Of a stretch of 53,651 nucleotides of DNA, positions 1 through 17,628 are shown one piece after another (positions within the stretch are counted from its first letter, which is position 1; each line of letters opens with the position of its first letter). The translations under genes and the position numbers were made by a program. Source of the stretch: Streptomyces sp. AV19 (lineage in GTDB: Bacteria; Actinomycetota; Actinomycetes; Streptomycetales; Streptomycetaceae); assembly GCF_015999245.1 (NCBI RefSeq), contig NZ_JAEAMR010000018.1, forward strand, positions 1-53,651. The letters are read 5' to 3'. The notes beneath the pieces were generated by a model. That model saw only the letters and a program-made list of their open reading frames with translations, was not told the DNA's origin and ran no database searches.

Positions 1-94
1 GGGGGGGGCGGGGGGCGCCGGCCGGGGCCGGCCCCCCCCGGGGGGGGCCCCCCCCCCCCCCCCCCGCCCCCGGGGCCCGGGGGGGGGCCCCCGG
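1..94. other. G/C-only low-complexity window edge
   Basis: The first 94 bases contain only G and C in long homopolymer runs. This is unlike any coding or intergenic stretch elsewhere in the window and carries no readable motif. It most likely reflects poor assembly at a contig edge, although a genuine G/C-rich repeat cannot be excluded. Confidence 0.6.
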
Positions 95-162
95 ACTCCC
101 GGGCCTCCGTCGAGCAGGCCCGCCGCACCGGAGTGCCGCTCGCCGGAGGCCCGCGGGCCTGA
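95..162 (+). CDS. 3' end of an unidentified truncated gene (possible)
   Basis: One forward frame reads as plausible protein up to a TGA at 160-162, ending in SVEQARRTGVPLAGGPRA. Two hairpins follow directly, as expected after a gene. Only about 22 residues can be read, so no family can be assigned, and the body of the gene would lie outside the window or in the unreliable G/C-only edge. The claim rests on natural-looking residue composition and on the downstream hairpins. Confidence 0.3.
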
Positions 163-166
163 CCCG

Positions 167-208
167 GGAGGTGCCGGCCGATGAGGAGACCTCGGTCCCG
201 GCACCTCC
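167..208 (+). terminator. Hairpin, 11-bp stem
   Basis: The arms GGAGGTGCCGG (167-177) and CCGGCACCTCC (198-208) are perfectly complementary around a 20-nt loop. The hairpin starts 5 nt after the TGA at 160-162, so it probably ends the upstream transcript. Confidence 0.5.
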
Positions 209-223
209 TCCGGTGCCCCCGCT

Positions 224-256
224 CTCGACACCCCGTCCCCCGTACGGGGTGTCGAG
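224..256. terminator. Strong hairpin, 13-bp perfect stem
   Basis: The arms CTCGACACCCCGT (224-236) and ACGGGGTGTCGAG (244-256) pair perfectly around a 7-nt loop. No U-tract follows, which is usual for Streptomyces terminators. Together with the hairpin at 167-208 it insulates the AraC gene from upstream transcription. Confidence 0.6.
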
Positions 257-284
257 ATGCCATCCTGACGCGACGCCGGCCCCC

Positions 285-331
285 AACGCTTGTAACCTCT
301 TGCTCATTCGCTTTCGGCCCTGGCAAGCGTT
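285..331. promoter_or_regulatory. Inverted repeat upstream of the AraC gene
   Basis: AACGCTTG (285-292) and CAAGCGTT (324-331) form a perfect 8-bp inverted repeat with 31 nt between the arms, in the most AT-rich stretch before the AraC regulator. The position suits autoregulation or a promoter region. Function is inferred from position only. Confidence 0.3.
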
Positions 332-370
332 TACTTAATTTTGGCGCATCAGCTGCGTACAGTGGCAGGT

Positions 371-1195
371 GTGGCACTGGAACGGCACAGTCATCTGAGC
401 ACGGACGACGTCTTCGTGGCGGACGTGCGGTGCGGCGATCCGCCTCACGGCTGGAGCGAGGTGCGCCCGGCCGCGGTCTTCGGGCTGCTGCTGGTCAGAC
501 GCGGGGTGGTGCGCGGACGCATCGAAGGCGTCGAGCAGTTGCTGGACCCGACGACCGTCTTCGTGGAGCGGCTGGGCAGCGAGCGGCAGTTCGCGCACCC
601 GTGCTGCGGCGTCGCCTACACCGAGATCGTGCTGTCCGAGCCGAGCATGGCCGAGGTCCTGGGCGGCGACCCCGTCGTGCCCGAGGGGTCGGCGTACACG
701 AGCACCCAAGTCGACGTGATGCACCGGCTGTTACTGGCCCGGATCCGCGCCGGGGACGGCGACCCCTTCGAACTCGCCGAGCGCACCGTCGAACTCGTCA
801 GCACCGTCTTCGGGCAACTGGCCCCGGCCCGGGTGGCCAGCGGCCAGCCGACCACGGCCGCCGCCCGCAAACAGGTGGTGGACGACACCCGGGAAGTCCT
901 GGGCAAGGACCCGCTCATCGGGCTCGAAGGGCTGAGCAGGGCGGTGGGTTGCTCGCCCCACCACCTCAGCCGGGTCTTCTCCGCCATCACCGGTACGACC
1001 CTCACCCACTACCGCAACCGGCTGCGCGTCGCCGGCGCCATGGACCGGCTCAGCGAGGGCGAGACCGATCTGCGCCTGCTGGCCAACGACCTCGGCTTCA
1101 CCGACCAGGCCCACATGACGCACGTCGTGCGCAAGACCGCCGGGCTTCCCCCGGGCCGGCTGCGCTCCCTGCTCGGGACGGGCGCCGGCCGGTAG
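371..1195 (+). CDS. AraC family transcriptional regulator with a TTA codon
   Basis: The encoded protein has about 274 residues. The C-terminal third is an AraC/XylS DNA-binding domain with two helix-turn-helix units: LIGLEGLSRAVGCSPHHLSRVF, then the region with RLLANDLGFTDQAHMTHVV and the closing GLPPGRLR. The N-terminal part is a ligand or dimerisation region without a recognisable cupin motif. Codon 731-733 is TTA, the rare leucine codon that in Streptomyces makes translation depend on the bldA tRNA, a hallmark of pathway-specific regulators. The start is uncertain: GTG at 371 is used here, and TTG at 341 is in the same frame, with no clear ribosome binding site for either. It converges on the amidase gene and lies upstream of the NRPS operon, so it is a candidate regulator of that region. 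That role is inference. Confidence 0.85.
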   Translation: MALERHSHLSTDDVFVADVRCGDPPHGWSEVRPAAVFGLLLVRRGVVRGRIEGVEQLLDPTTVFVERLGSERQFAHPCCGVAYTEIVLSEPSMAEVLGGDPVVPEGSAYTSTQVDVMHRLLLARIRAGDGDPFELAERTVELVSTVFGQLAPARVASGQPTTAAARKQVVDDTREVLGKDPLIGLEGLSRAVGCSPHHLSRVFSAITGTTLTHYRNRLRVAGAMDRLSEGETDLRLLANDLGFTDQAHMTHVVRKTAGLPPGRLRSLLGTGAGR

Positions 1196-1203
1196 GCGGG
1201 GCA

Positions 1204-1239
1204 CCGGGAGGGGCGGGGCACCGGCCCCGCCCCTCCCGG
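1204..1239. terminator. Bidirectional terminator, 16-bp perfect stem
   Basis: CCGGGAGGGGCGGGGC (1204-1219) and GCCCCGCCCCTCCCGG (1224-1239) pair perfectly around a 4-nt loop. The hairpin fills the gap between the convergent AraC and amidase genes and can terminate both. Confidence 0.85.
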
Positions 1240-1243
1240 CGGT

Positions 1244-2692
1244 TCAGGCGGCGTCCGCGCCCGCCCACACCTCGGGTACGCGCCCGGACCACGGGCGCGC
1301 CCGCTCCAGCTGGCCGGCCAGCCGGAAGAGGACGTCGTCCTGCCCGTAGCCGGCGGCGAACTGCATGCCGACCGGCAGCCCGGTCACCGGGTCCGACTCC
1401 AGGGGGACGGACATGGCCGGCGTCCCCGCGATGTTGAACACCGCCGCGAACGGCGCCCGGTCGAAGAGCCGGTCCAGCCAGCCGGGGGCGTCCAGTTGCT
1501 CGATGCCGTCGTCGTACGAGCCGAGCGGCAGCGGGAGTTCGGGCAGCGTCGGGGTCAACAGGACGTCGTAGTCGGAGAAGTGCCGGCCCAGGCTGCGGGA
1601 GACCTTGTTGCGCAAGGCGAAGGCGTTGACCAGGTCCTCCGCGGTCATCCGCCGGCCGTAGGCGTAGCAGGCCAGGAGCACGGGTTCGAGGGTGCCGGCG
1701 TCGACGGTCCGGCCGAGGGCGGCGGCCAGGTCGTTCGCCATCGCGGTCAGGTGCGCGCACCACAGGCGGGCATTGCCGACGACGAACTCCTCCCAGCTCG
1801 CCCCGAGTTCGACCGTCGCCTCCTCCACCCGGTGGCCCAGCCGCTCCAGCAGCGCCACCGTGCGGGCGACGGCGTCCGCGACGGGCGCCGTCGTGGCGCG
1901 CCCGCCCCAGGGGCGGGTGAGGACGCCGATGCGCAGGGAGCCCGGGTGGCGGGACACCTCGTCGAGGTACGGGCGGACGGGCCGCGGGGCGACGTAGGCG
2001 TCGCCGGCCTCCGGGCCCTGGATCCGGTCGAGCAGCGCCGCGCTGTCGCGCACGGTGCGGCTGACGCTGCCGTGCACGGCCAGGCCGCTGTACGCCTCGT
2101 CCACGTCGGGGCCCGGGGAGACCCGGGCGCGGGTCGACTTGAGCCCGAACAGGCCGTTGTACGCGGCCGGTACGCGGATCGAGCCGCCGGCGTCGGTGGC
2201 GTGGGCGACCGGGACGATCCCGGCGGCGACGGCCGCCGCGGCGCCCCCGCTGGAGCCGCCCGCGCTGCGGGTGGTGTCCCAGGGGTTGAGGGTGGCTCCG
2301 TGGAGGACCGGCTCGGTGGTGAGGCTGAAACCCATCTCCGGCGAGGAGGTGCGGCCGAACGTCACCAGGCCGGCCCGGCGGAAGCGCCGCATCAGGGACG
2401 AGTCGGCGCGGGCGGGGACGCCGGCGGCGAGGCGGCTGCCGAGCTCGGCCCGCTTGCCCGCCATGGTGACGCCCAGGTCCTTGATGAGGAACGGCACTCC
2501 GGCCAGCGGCGTGCTGCCCGGGACGGGCACGTCCTCGCCCGGCCAGGTCTCGACGACGGCGTTGATCCGCGGGTTGACCGCGTCCGCCGCGGCGAGTGCC
2601 GCCTGTTCCAGTTCCGGGGGGCTCACCTCCCCGCGGGCGACCAGGTCGGCCAGGCCGACCGCATCGAAGCTCACGTACTCGGACCGTTTCAT
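1244..2692 (-). CDS. Amidase (amidase signature family)
   Basis: The protein has about 482 residues and should hydrolyse a carboxamide to acid and ammonia. The amidase-signature triad is complete: Lys71 in FLIKDLG, the serine pair in GGSSGG (147-148), and the nucleophile Ser171 in DAGGSIR. The length suits the family. The start at 2692 (MKRSEYVSF) is preferred over an in-frame upstream codon at 2740 because a G-rich ribosome binding site lies just before it. It is likely cytoplasmic, since no signal peptide is visible. It is divergent from the NRPS operon. It could act on a nitrogenous metabolite or be unrelated to the cluster, and the substrate cannot be read from sequence. Confidence 0.9.
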   Translation of the reverse strand: MKRSEYVSFDAVGLADLVARGEVSPPELEQAALAAADAVNPRINAVVETWPGEDVPVPGSTPLAGVPFLIKDLGVTMAGKRAELGSRLAAGVPARADSSLMRRFRRAGLVTFGRTSSPEMGFSLTTEPVLHGATLNPWDTTRSAGGSSGGAAAAVAAGIVPVAHATDAGGSIRVPAAYNGLFGLKSTRARVSPGPDVDEAYSGLAVHGSVSRTVRDSAALLDRIQGPEAGDAYVAPRPVRPYLDEVSRHPGSLRIGVLTRPWGGRATTAPVADAVARTVALLERLGHRVEEATVELGASWEEFVVGNARLWCAHLTAMANDLAAALGRTVDAGTLEPVLLACYAYGRRMTAEDLVNAFALRNKVSRSLGRHFSDYDVLLTPTLPELPLPLGSYDDGIEQLDAPGWLDRLFDRAPFAAVFNIAGTPAMSVPLESDPVTGLPVGMQFAAGYGQDDVLFRLAGQLERARPWSGRVPEVWAGADAA

Positions 2693-3481
2693 GACGCCCC
2701 CGTTGTCCTGGAGTTCCGTGTGGTGGGATCGGTATCGCACGGAATTCGGGGTGCCACAAGAAGTTGGCAGGATGATGCAGGGGAAAAGGAATTTGAAGCA
2801 TCATCAAAATCGCCGGAAGAAGGCGGTCCGAATTACCCGTGCGCGGCGGTGACTTCGAGGAACGGGCGGAATTGGTAATTCATTTCGCGGTGTGTCGCAA
2901 GGGAATCCGACCGGTCGGTCCCGGTTGTGGGGGCAGGGGTGGCGGCTTCCGGCGGTGATCGGAGCAGGGGATTCCGGGAGGGCGTTCATGCGAGTTTGCC
3001 GGTGCCCGCCGCGGTGTTCCGGCGGCGGAATCCGCGGAGCGCGGACGAGGGGAGCGCCGGCGTCCGGCGGTGGGCATTCCGGTGTCGGGAGAAAAGGGGA
3101 AGCGGGGCCGGATCGCCGGGATTTCCGGTCCGGGGCGTCGCGTCGCCCGCGCCTGGCCGGAATGAGCGGTGAACGGTGGGTACTTCCTCACCTTCCGTAC
3201 GGTTCTTCCGGTTTGTGCGGAGTGTGGGCGACGTCAATTGGCCATTGACACGGTTTGCCGCCTCAACAATGATCGATGTGTCGCACACGTGATCCGTGCG
3301 AGCAAGGAAGTGAGTGCGCGTCATGAACAGTTGAGGCGGTGGCGAACCGACGCCCGCCGATGACGACGCCGCCGCTGCCGCCGCGCGTGAGTCCGGCCTT
3401 CCGGCGCGCCCGCCCCTCCCGCCGAGCACCCCGTCGTCACCCGCACCACACGAAAGTCCCCCGCCGAGGGAAGGGCGAGCT
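2693..3481. other. Intergenic region between amidase and NRPS operon
   Basis: These 789 bases have no convincing gene. Frames here look like antisense noise and none has a ribosome binding site. The region is relatively AT-rich near 2740-2830 and 3230-3330, as expected for divergent promoters, and holds the promoter candidate at 3245-3273. Confidence 0.6.
3245..3273 (+). promoter_or_regulatory. Candidate promoter of the NRPS/PKS operon
   Basis: A perfect -35 box TTGACA (3245-3250) is followed after 17 nt by AATGAT (3268-3273), which matches TATAAT at 4 of 6 positions. It lies about 210 nt upstream of the first operon gene and points towards it. The call rests on consensus match and spacing only. 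Confidence 0.45.
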
Positions 3482-5502
3482 TTGCCGGCCGATCCAGCGT
3501 TCCACCACTCCGCCCCCGAGCCGGCGGCCGACCGTACCGCGCAGCCCGCGGGCCTGGTCGGGCGCTTCGCCGTGCAGGTCCGCGAACGCCCCACGGCGCC
3601 CGCGCTCGTGTACGGCGACGAGTGGCTCGACTACGCCACGCTGGACCGGCACGCCAACCGGCTGGCCCACGCCCTGATCGCCCGCGGCGTCGCCCGCGGC
3701 CGGCTCGTCGGCCTGCACGCGGGCCGCTCGGCCGCGCTCGTCGTCGGCATCCTGGGCATCCTCAAGGCCGGGGCCGCCTACCTCCCGCTCGACCCCGCCC
3801 CGCCCGGCGCGCGGCCGGCGGACACGGCCGGGGACGCCGCGCCGGCCCTGGTGCTCAGCGACGCCTGCGAGCCGCCCGCCGGCTGGGTCCCGCTGTCCGC
3901 CGTCGCGGCCGAGGGCGCCTGTGAGGCGGACCCCGGCATCGAGGCGGACCCGGACGACCTCGCGTGCGTCATCCACACCTCGGGCTCCGCCGGCCGCCCC
4001 GAGAGCGTCATGGTCACCCACCGCGGCATCCTCGACCTGCTCGACGACTGGACCGCCCGCTTCGGCACCACGCCCGGCGAGGCGATGGCCATGTGGCCCG
4101 GCACCGGCTCCGACGCCTCGGTGCGGGAGCTCCTGCTGCCGCCCACCACCGGGGGCGTCCTGCACCTGGTGCCCGACGGGGTGCGCGACGACCCCCGGGC
4201 GCTGGCCGACTGGATGCGCGTCCACCACGTCGTCCGGATCCTGCTGCCCCCGGCCCACGTCCGCCGGCTCGCCGAGGCGCCCGGGGAACACCTGGCCGGA
4301 CTGGCCCTGCGCCACCTGCTGACCGGCCGGGAGCCGCTGCCCGAGGACACCCTGCACCGCCTGGAGCGCGCCCTGCCCGGACTGCGCGTCCTCAACGGCT
4401 ACTCGCCCACCGGGACGGCCCTGTACTGCACCGTCCACCTCGGCCCCCGGCCGCGCCGTGCCCCCGTCGACACCCGGGTTCATGTGCTCGACGAGCGGCT
4501 CCGGCCGGTGCCCGCCGGGGTGACGGGCGAGCTCTACGTGGGCGGCGCGGGCCTGGCCCGCGGCTACCTGGGGCGGCCGGGGCTCACCGCGACGCGCTTC
4601 GTGGCCGACCCCGCCGCGCCGGGGGAGCGGATGTACCGCACCGGCGACCTGGTCCGGCGGCTGCCCGACGGGAGCGTGCGGTTCGTCGGCCGCGGCGACG
4701 ACCGGGCCGGGACGCTCGGCTTCCGCGGCGGACCCGGCGAGGCCGGGGACCCCGGCGGGCTCCCGCGCCGGGAGGCCCCCTCCGGCCCGGGCGGCAGCCT
4801 CATCACCTTCCGCGACGGCGAAGGCCGGGGCCAAGTGGTCTGCGTCCACCCGGCCGACGGCACCGTCTTTCGCTACCTCTCCCTGGCCGAGGCCCTGCCC
4901 GGCGGTTACGGCGTCCACGGCATCCGGTCGCCCGGCATCAACCCGGGGGAGGAGCTCCCGCCCACGGTGGAGGCCATGGCCGAGGCGTACCTGCGCCTCG
5001 TCGAGCCGCTGCCCGACGGGCCGTTGGTGCTCACCGGGCTCTCCCGCGGCGGCCTGGTCGCCCACGAGATGGGCCGCCGCCTGGCCGAGGAGGGCCGCAC
5101 GGACCTGAGCGTGGTTCTCCTCGACGCCCCGGCGACCGGCGACGAGGACGGGCGCACGGACGTCGAACTCCGCGACAAGGGCGACCGGTTGGACGGTACG
5201 CCCCCGCCCTCCGTGCCCATGAACACCGACAAGGCCCGGGAACCCGCGACCGCGGCCCGGCTGGTGCTCGTGCAGGCTGTGGGCACCGGCGGGGACACCC
5301 CGCTCCTGCGCGGCATCCGGGACCACTGGCACCGCCGTGCCGGGAACGGACTCGTCGTCGAACCCGTCCCCTGCGCCCCGCGGGACATGCTCGGGAGCGA
5401 GCACGTCCGGCAAGTCGCCGCCCGCATCGAGGCCGAACTCACCTTCCTGGCCGACCGGTCCGGCCACCCGAACGACAACCCGGCCGCCGGGTTGGAGGCA
5501 CG

Positions 5503-5506
<4 letters not shown>
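3482..5506 (+). CDS. Degenerate NRPS adenylation domain fused to a thioesterase (A*-TE)
   Basis: The protein has 674 residues. Residues ~25-430 are an adenylation domain that keeps its fold but has lost key residues. Motif A3 reads TSGSAGRPESV, with Glu174 where Lys is usual. A5 reads NGYSPTG, with Gly311 where the conserved Glu belongs. A8 is eroded and the C-terminal subdomain with the A10 lysine is absent. No carrier protein follows. Residues ~445-660 are an alpha/beta-hydrolase thioesterase with nucleophile Ser521 in GLSRGG and a candidate His641. The start is TTG at 3482, with GAGGGAAGGG (3466-3475) as ribosome binding site. The gene overlaps the next one by TTGA, so the two are translationally coupled. 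The A domain is probably inactive or structural, and the thioesterase may proofread or unload the megasynthase. That role is inference. Confidence 0.85.
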
Positions 5507-14532
<9,026 letters not shown>

Positions 14533-14560
14533 GCGCCGGGGGGAGCGGGGTGGGGGATTG

Positions 14561-14600
14561 TGCCCCGGCCCCGCCCTCTCACCGTCTCTTCCGGGGCTCC
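14561..14600 (+). repeat. Dispersed intergenic repeat, copy 1
   Basis: This copy starts TGCCCCGGCCCCGCCC and continues into a TCACCGT-containing segment and CCGGGG. The same motif recurs near 14946, 46282, 46388 (inverted), 48815, 48913 (inverted) and 53421. It lies 28 nt after the NRPS/PKS stop and probably contributes to termination. Confidence 0.7.
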
Positions 14601-14639
14601 GCCCCTCGGCCCGGACCGCCCTCCGGGCGGTGGCGGGGG

Positions 14640-14800
14640 CTCCGCCCCCTGCACCCCGGGCCCGCGCTCCCTCGGACGGCCCCCCCCGGGGAGGGGGACC
14701 GCCTCCGCCCCCTGCACCTCGGGCCCGCGCTCCCTCGGACGGCCCCCCCGGGGAGGGCGACCGCCTCCGCCCCCTGCACCTCGGGCCCGCGCTCCGCGCG
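14640..14800. repeat. Tandem repeat, ~62-63 bp unit, about 2.5 copies
   Basis: The phrase TCCGCCCCCTGCACC recurs at about 14641, 14704 and 14766. Each time it is followed by GGGCCCGCGCTCC, and in the first two units by a CTCGGACGGCCCC segment. The units are nearly identical. There is no coding potential. Confidence 0.75.
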
Positions 14801-14945
14801 GCGGGCGGGGCTCCGGTCCTGCGTCGCCTTTCGGGTCCGGCCTGGGCCACGAACCGCGTATCCGGCGTGAAGCGAACGGGCCTGGGCGGTTCGGGTTCGG
14901 GGGCTCCGCCCCTGGAACCTGCGCCGTGTGCCGGCGGTGACTTGT

Positions 14946-14980
14946 TGCCCCGGCCCCGCCCTCTCACCGTTTCCCCGGGG
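14946..14980 (+). repeat. Dispersed intergenic repeat, copy 2
   Basis: TGCCCCGGCCCCGCCC is followed by TCTCACCGTTTCC and CCGGGG, which is nearly the same string as copy 1 about 385 bases upstream. Confidence 0.7.
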
Positions 14981-15377
14981 CAGGCCCCGGCCCCCGGGAG
15001 CGCGTCCCGCGCGATGGCCGGGGCTTCGCCCCGTGCCCTCGTCCGGGCTCCGCCCTGGGTTCGCACCCCGTGCGAGGTGGCGGCCTCGAAGGCCCTGGCC
15101 CGGCCCTGGCCTGGCCCCGGCCCCGGTCCCGGCCCCGGTCAGGCCTGCCCTGCCCCGCTCCGGCCTGCCACACCGCGCCCCGCTCCGGCCCGGCCCGCTC
15201 CGCCACGCCCCGCTCCGCTCCGGCCCGCCCCGCCCCGCTCCGCCCTGGCCCGGCCCGGCTCGCTCCGGGCGTGGCATGCCGGCTGCCCGGAGTGACGTCA
15301 GGACAGCCCCCGCCCGGCCGAGCCCCGTCCGTCCTGACTCGCCGTCACGCACTGGCCCCTGCCAGACTGACCCCGTG

Positions 15378-16148
15378 ATGGAACTCAACGGCCGCCCCGC
15401 CGACCCCGACGCCCTCGCCACCCTCGCGCTCACCAACTACGGTCACTTCACCACCATGCGCGTCGACAACGGCCGCGTACGCGGCCTCGGGCTGCACATG
15501 GAGCGGCTGGCGGGCAACTGCCGGGATCTTTTCGGCGCCGAGCTCGACACCGGCCTCGTCCGCGCGTACGTCGCCCGGGCCGTGCCCGGCGTCGGGTCCC
15601 TCGTGGTCCGGGTGACGGTCTTCGACCCGGCCCTGGAACTCGGGCATCCCTCGGCGGCGGCCACCCCGCACATCCTGGTGACGACCCGCCCGGCCGGGCC
15701 CGCGACCGCACCCCCGTTCCGGGTGCGCACGGTGACCCATGTACGCGACGCGCCGACGGTCAAGAACGTCGGTCTCTTCGGTCTCCTCCGGGCTCGGCGC
15801 GAGGCCCAACTCGCCGGATTCGACGACGCGTTGTTCATCGGGCCCGACGGCCGCGTCTCGGAGGGCGGCACCTGGAACGTGGCCTTCGTCGACGCCGACG
15901 GGACGGTCGTCTGGCCCGAGGCGGAGGTGCTGCCGGGCATCACGATGGCGCTGGTGCGGCGGGACGAACACATCGTCGCGCCGGTCACCACCGGTGATCT
16001 GCCCGCCATGAGGGCCGCGTTCGCCACGAACGCGGCGATCGGGGTGCGCGCGATCGCCGCCGTGGACGACGTCCGGCTGGATGCCGGGCACCCGGTCGTC
16101 AAGGCCCTGCAGGAGGCGTACCTGGGGATCGAAGGGGAGCTCGTGTGA
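15378..16148 (+). CDS. Class IV aminotransferase family protein
   Basis: The protein has 256 residues and belongs to the PLP-dependent fold-type IV family (branched-chain or D-amino-acid aminotransferase, or aminodeoxychorismate lyase). The probable PLP lysine is in DAPTVKNVGLF and the family signature is in the VSEGGTWNVAF region, followed by LPGITMALV. The family transfers an amino group between an amino acid and a 2-oxo acid, or eliminates pyruvate from aminodeoxychorismate. Sequence alone does not separate these. The start is ATG at 15378, with a GTG immediately before it in frame and no strong ribosome binding site. It could supply or modify an amino acid for the nearby NRPS, but repeat-rich DNA separates the two and no coupling is visible. 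Confidence 0.85.
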   Translation: MELNGRPADPDALATLALTNYGHFTTMRVDNGRVRGLGLHMERLAGNCRDLFGAELDTGLVRAYVARAVPGVGSLVVRVTVFDPALELGHPSAAATPHILVTTRPAGPATAPPFRVRTVTHVRDAPTVKNVGLFGLLRARREAQLAGFDDALFIGPDGRVSEGGTWNVAFVDADGTVVWPEAEVLPGITMALVRRDEHIVAPVTTGDLPAMRAAFATNAAIGVRAIAAVDDVRLDAGHPVVKALQEAYLGIEGELV

Positions 16149-16154
16149 CGCCCT

Positions 16155-17021
16155 TCATACGAGCTCGCGCAGGATCTCCCCGGCGTGCGTCCACAGCAGC
16201 GAGCCCCCGGCCCCGGGAACGACGTGCCGCACCGCCCCGGGGATGCGCGACGCCAGCCCCGCGCCCAGGTCGGGGGAGTGCCCGGTGTCGTCCGCCCCGT
16301 ACCACAGGGTGACGGGGATCGCGATGGACGCCAGGTCGATGCCCCAGCGGCCCATGGCCAGGACGGTGTCCCGCGCGTAGCCCGCCGGGCCCTGGGCGAA
16401 CGCCTCGTCCAGCGCCTCGCGGTACGCGGAGGCGAACGGCTCGCGGGTGTAGGCGGCGACGTCGCCCGCCGGGCTGCCCGCCATGACCAGGTCCCACATC
16501 GCCTGTGGGGAGAAGTCCGCGAAGACCGCCTCGGCGGCGGCCGGTTCCGCGACCGCGAGGTCCACCAGGCGCCGCAGCTCCGGCGGCAGGGCCTCGGCGA
16601 AGCGGGGATCGGCGACCTCGTCCGCCGCCGAGACCAGCGACAGCGCGCCGATCACCCCGTCCGCCGCGCAGGCCAGGGCGAACGGCGCGCCCTGCGAGTT
16701 GCCGGCCATGGCGGGCCGGCCCAGCTGCCGGAGCCCGGTGAACGCCCGGACGTCCGCGGCGAAGTCCGCGAGGGTCCGCCCGGGAGCGGGCGTGGAGGCG
16801 CCCAGCCCCGGCCGGTCGAGCGAGACCAGACGCACGCCGAGCCCGTCGAGGATGTCCGCGCCGAAGCCGAGCCGACGGCTCGTGGCCGCGCCGGGGGACA
16901 GGAGAACCGGCCGCCCGCCGGCCGGACCCCACTCGGCCCAGCCCAACAGCCGTCCGTCGGGCAGTCGTTGCTCGCCGGTGCGGACGGGGGCGGGGGTGTC
17001 GATGATCATGGGTGCCATCAT
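16155..17021 (-). CDS. Alpha/beta-hydrolase with substituted catalytic His position
   Basis: The protein has about 288 residues. It carries the hydrolase-fold elements LLSPGAATSRR, the nucleophile elbow AGNSQGAPFALA and the acid-loop candidate YGADDTG. The C-terminal region normally reads GAGH with the catalytic histidine; here it reads VPGAGGSLLWTHAGEIL, with Gly at that place and a His six residues later. It may use the later His, have altered chemistry, or be inactive. The start is ATG at 17021 with CCTCC (17028-17032, GGAGG on the coding strand) six bases upstream, so longer frames are not needed. Its end lies 6 bases from the end of the convergent aminotransferase gene. Confidence 0.85.
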   Translation of the reverse strand: MMAPMIIDTPAPVRTGEQRLPDGRLLGWAEWGPAGGRPVLLSPGAATSRRLGFGADILDGLGVRLVSLDRPGLGASTPAPGRTLADFAADVRAFTGLRQLGRPAMAGNSQGAPFALACAADGVIGALSLVSAADEVADPRFAEALPPELRRLVDLAVAEPAAAEAVFADFSPQAMWDLVMAGSPAGDVAAYTREPFASAYREALDEAFAQGPAGYARDTVLAMGRWGIDLASIAIPVTLWYGADDTGHSPDLGAGLASRIPGAVRHVVPGAGGSLLWTHAGEILRELV

Positions 17022-17160
17022 GCCGTTCCTCCCGGACCGGGTCATCCGGATTTGCGGGCGATCCGGGCGCGGCAGCGGGCCCATAACAGTGTTCTGCGCA
17101 CCCGAACTGCCCACTCTTCGCATCGCCGCACCACTTCGTGTTGTGCCGGGTGTCGCGTTC

Positions 17161-17628
17161 CTATGGACACCGGTCCTGGACCAGGGCGCGGACGCGCTCG
17201 GGCGCGCAGAGGCTCCGCTCCTCGCCGGGCGGGGACAGCAGCCAGAACGTGCCGGGTGGCTCGGCGCGGTACGGGGCCGGCAGGGCGATGCGGCAGGAAG
17301 GTGCCGGGCACTCGATGCCCCGGAGGTTCCATCGCCGATGGGTGCCGGGCGGTACGAGCACGCAGTAACCGCGCCGTGGGCGGTCGGTGATGACCGCGCT
17401 GGTGATGCCGTGCGCGGCGAGGACGGCCTCGATCCCCTCGCGGGTGGTCCCGCCCGCGGCGCCGTGGACGATCGTGGCGGGCAGCCGGATCGTGTCGAAG
17501 CGCGGACCGGCGGCGGGTACGAGCGCGGGCCGGTCCTGCGCCCATTCGCGGCGGACGCGACGCGGGTCGTCGCTCTGCGCGGCGAGCCACTCCACGGCCC
17601 GCCGCCGCTCGGCGTACGGCTCGTTCAC
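17161..17628 (-). CDS. Small Streptomyces-type protein, possible prim-pol-like fold
   Basis: The protein has 155 residues. An N-terminal AVEWLA segment with a following RREW, the FDTIRLP motif and the central GYCVLVPPGT resemble a group of small Streptomyces proteins that share features with the N-terminal domain of bifunctional primase-polymerases. That link is from memory and weak. No catalytic motif is evident. The start overlaps the previous gene's stop (17625-17628), so it is co-transcribed with it. It resembles the protein at 17985-18428 (EWLA, Q/R-x-W, LLPPG/LVPPG), which suggests an old duplication. Confidence 0.7.
   Translation of the reverse strand: MNEPYAERRRAVEWLAAQSDDPRRVRREWAQDRPALVPAAGPRFDTIRLPATIVHGAAGGTTREGIEAVLAAHGITSAVITDRPRRGYCVLVPPGTHRRWNLRGIECPAPSCRIALPAPYRAEPPGTFWLLSPPGEERSLCAPERVRALVQDRCP

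Larger units (their letters stand above)
14533..15377. other. Repeat-rich non-coding region after the NRPS/PKS
   Basis: These 845 bases hold no credible gene. They contain two copies of a dispersed intergenic repeat, a ~62-bp tandem repeat, and a long C/G-biased stretch (about 15095-15290) built from variants of CCCCGCTCCGGCC. The region probably ends NRPS transcription and marks the cluster boundary. Confidence 0.6.

Noticed and set aside
2741..3480. Small open frames upstream of the NRPS operon, including a search for an MbtH-type gene
   Set aside because: None shows an MbtH signature, ribosome binding site or natural composition.
3964..5502. A 5' extension of the NRPS/PKS frame by 513 residues
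   Set aside because: The extension is Arg/Pro-rich noise overlapping the A*-TE gene. The TTG at 5503 with GGAGG at 5494-5498 and the conserved A-domain start fix the real beginning.
14640..14800. CRISPR array
   Set aside because: The repeats are directly adjacent with no unique spacers, and no cas genes are in the window.
14533..15377. Several forward and reverse open frames in the region after the NRPS/PKS
   Set aside because: They consist of repeated low-complexity Pro/Arg/Gly/Ala strings generated by G/C-rich repeats, with no ribosome binding site or homology-like segment.
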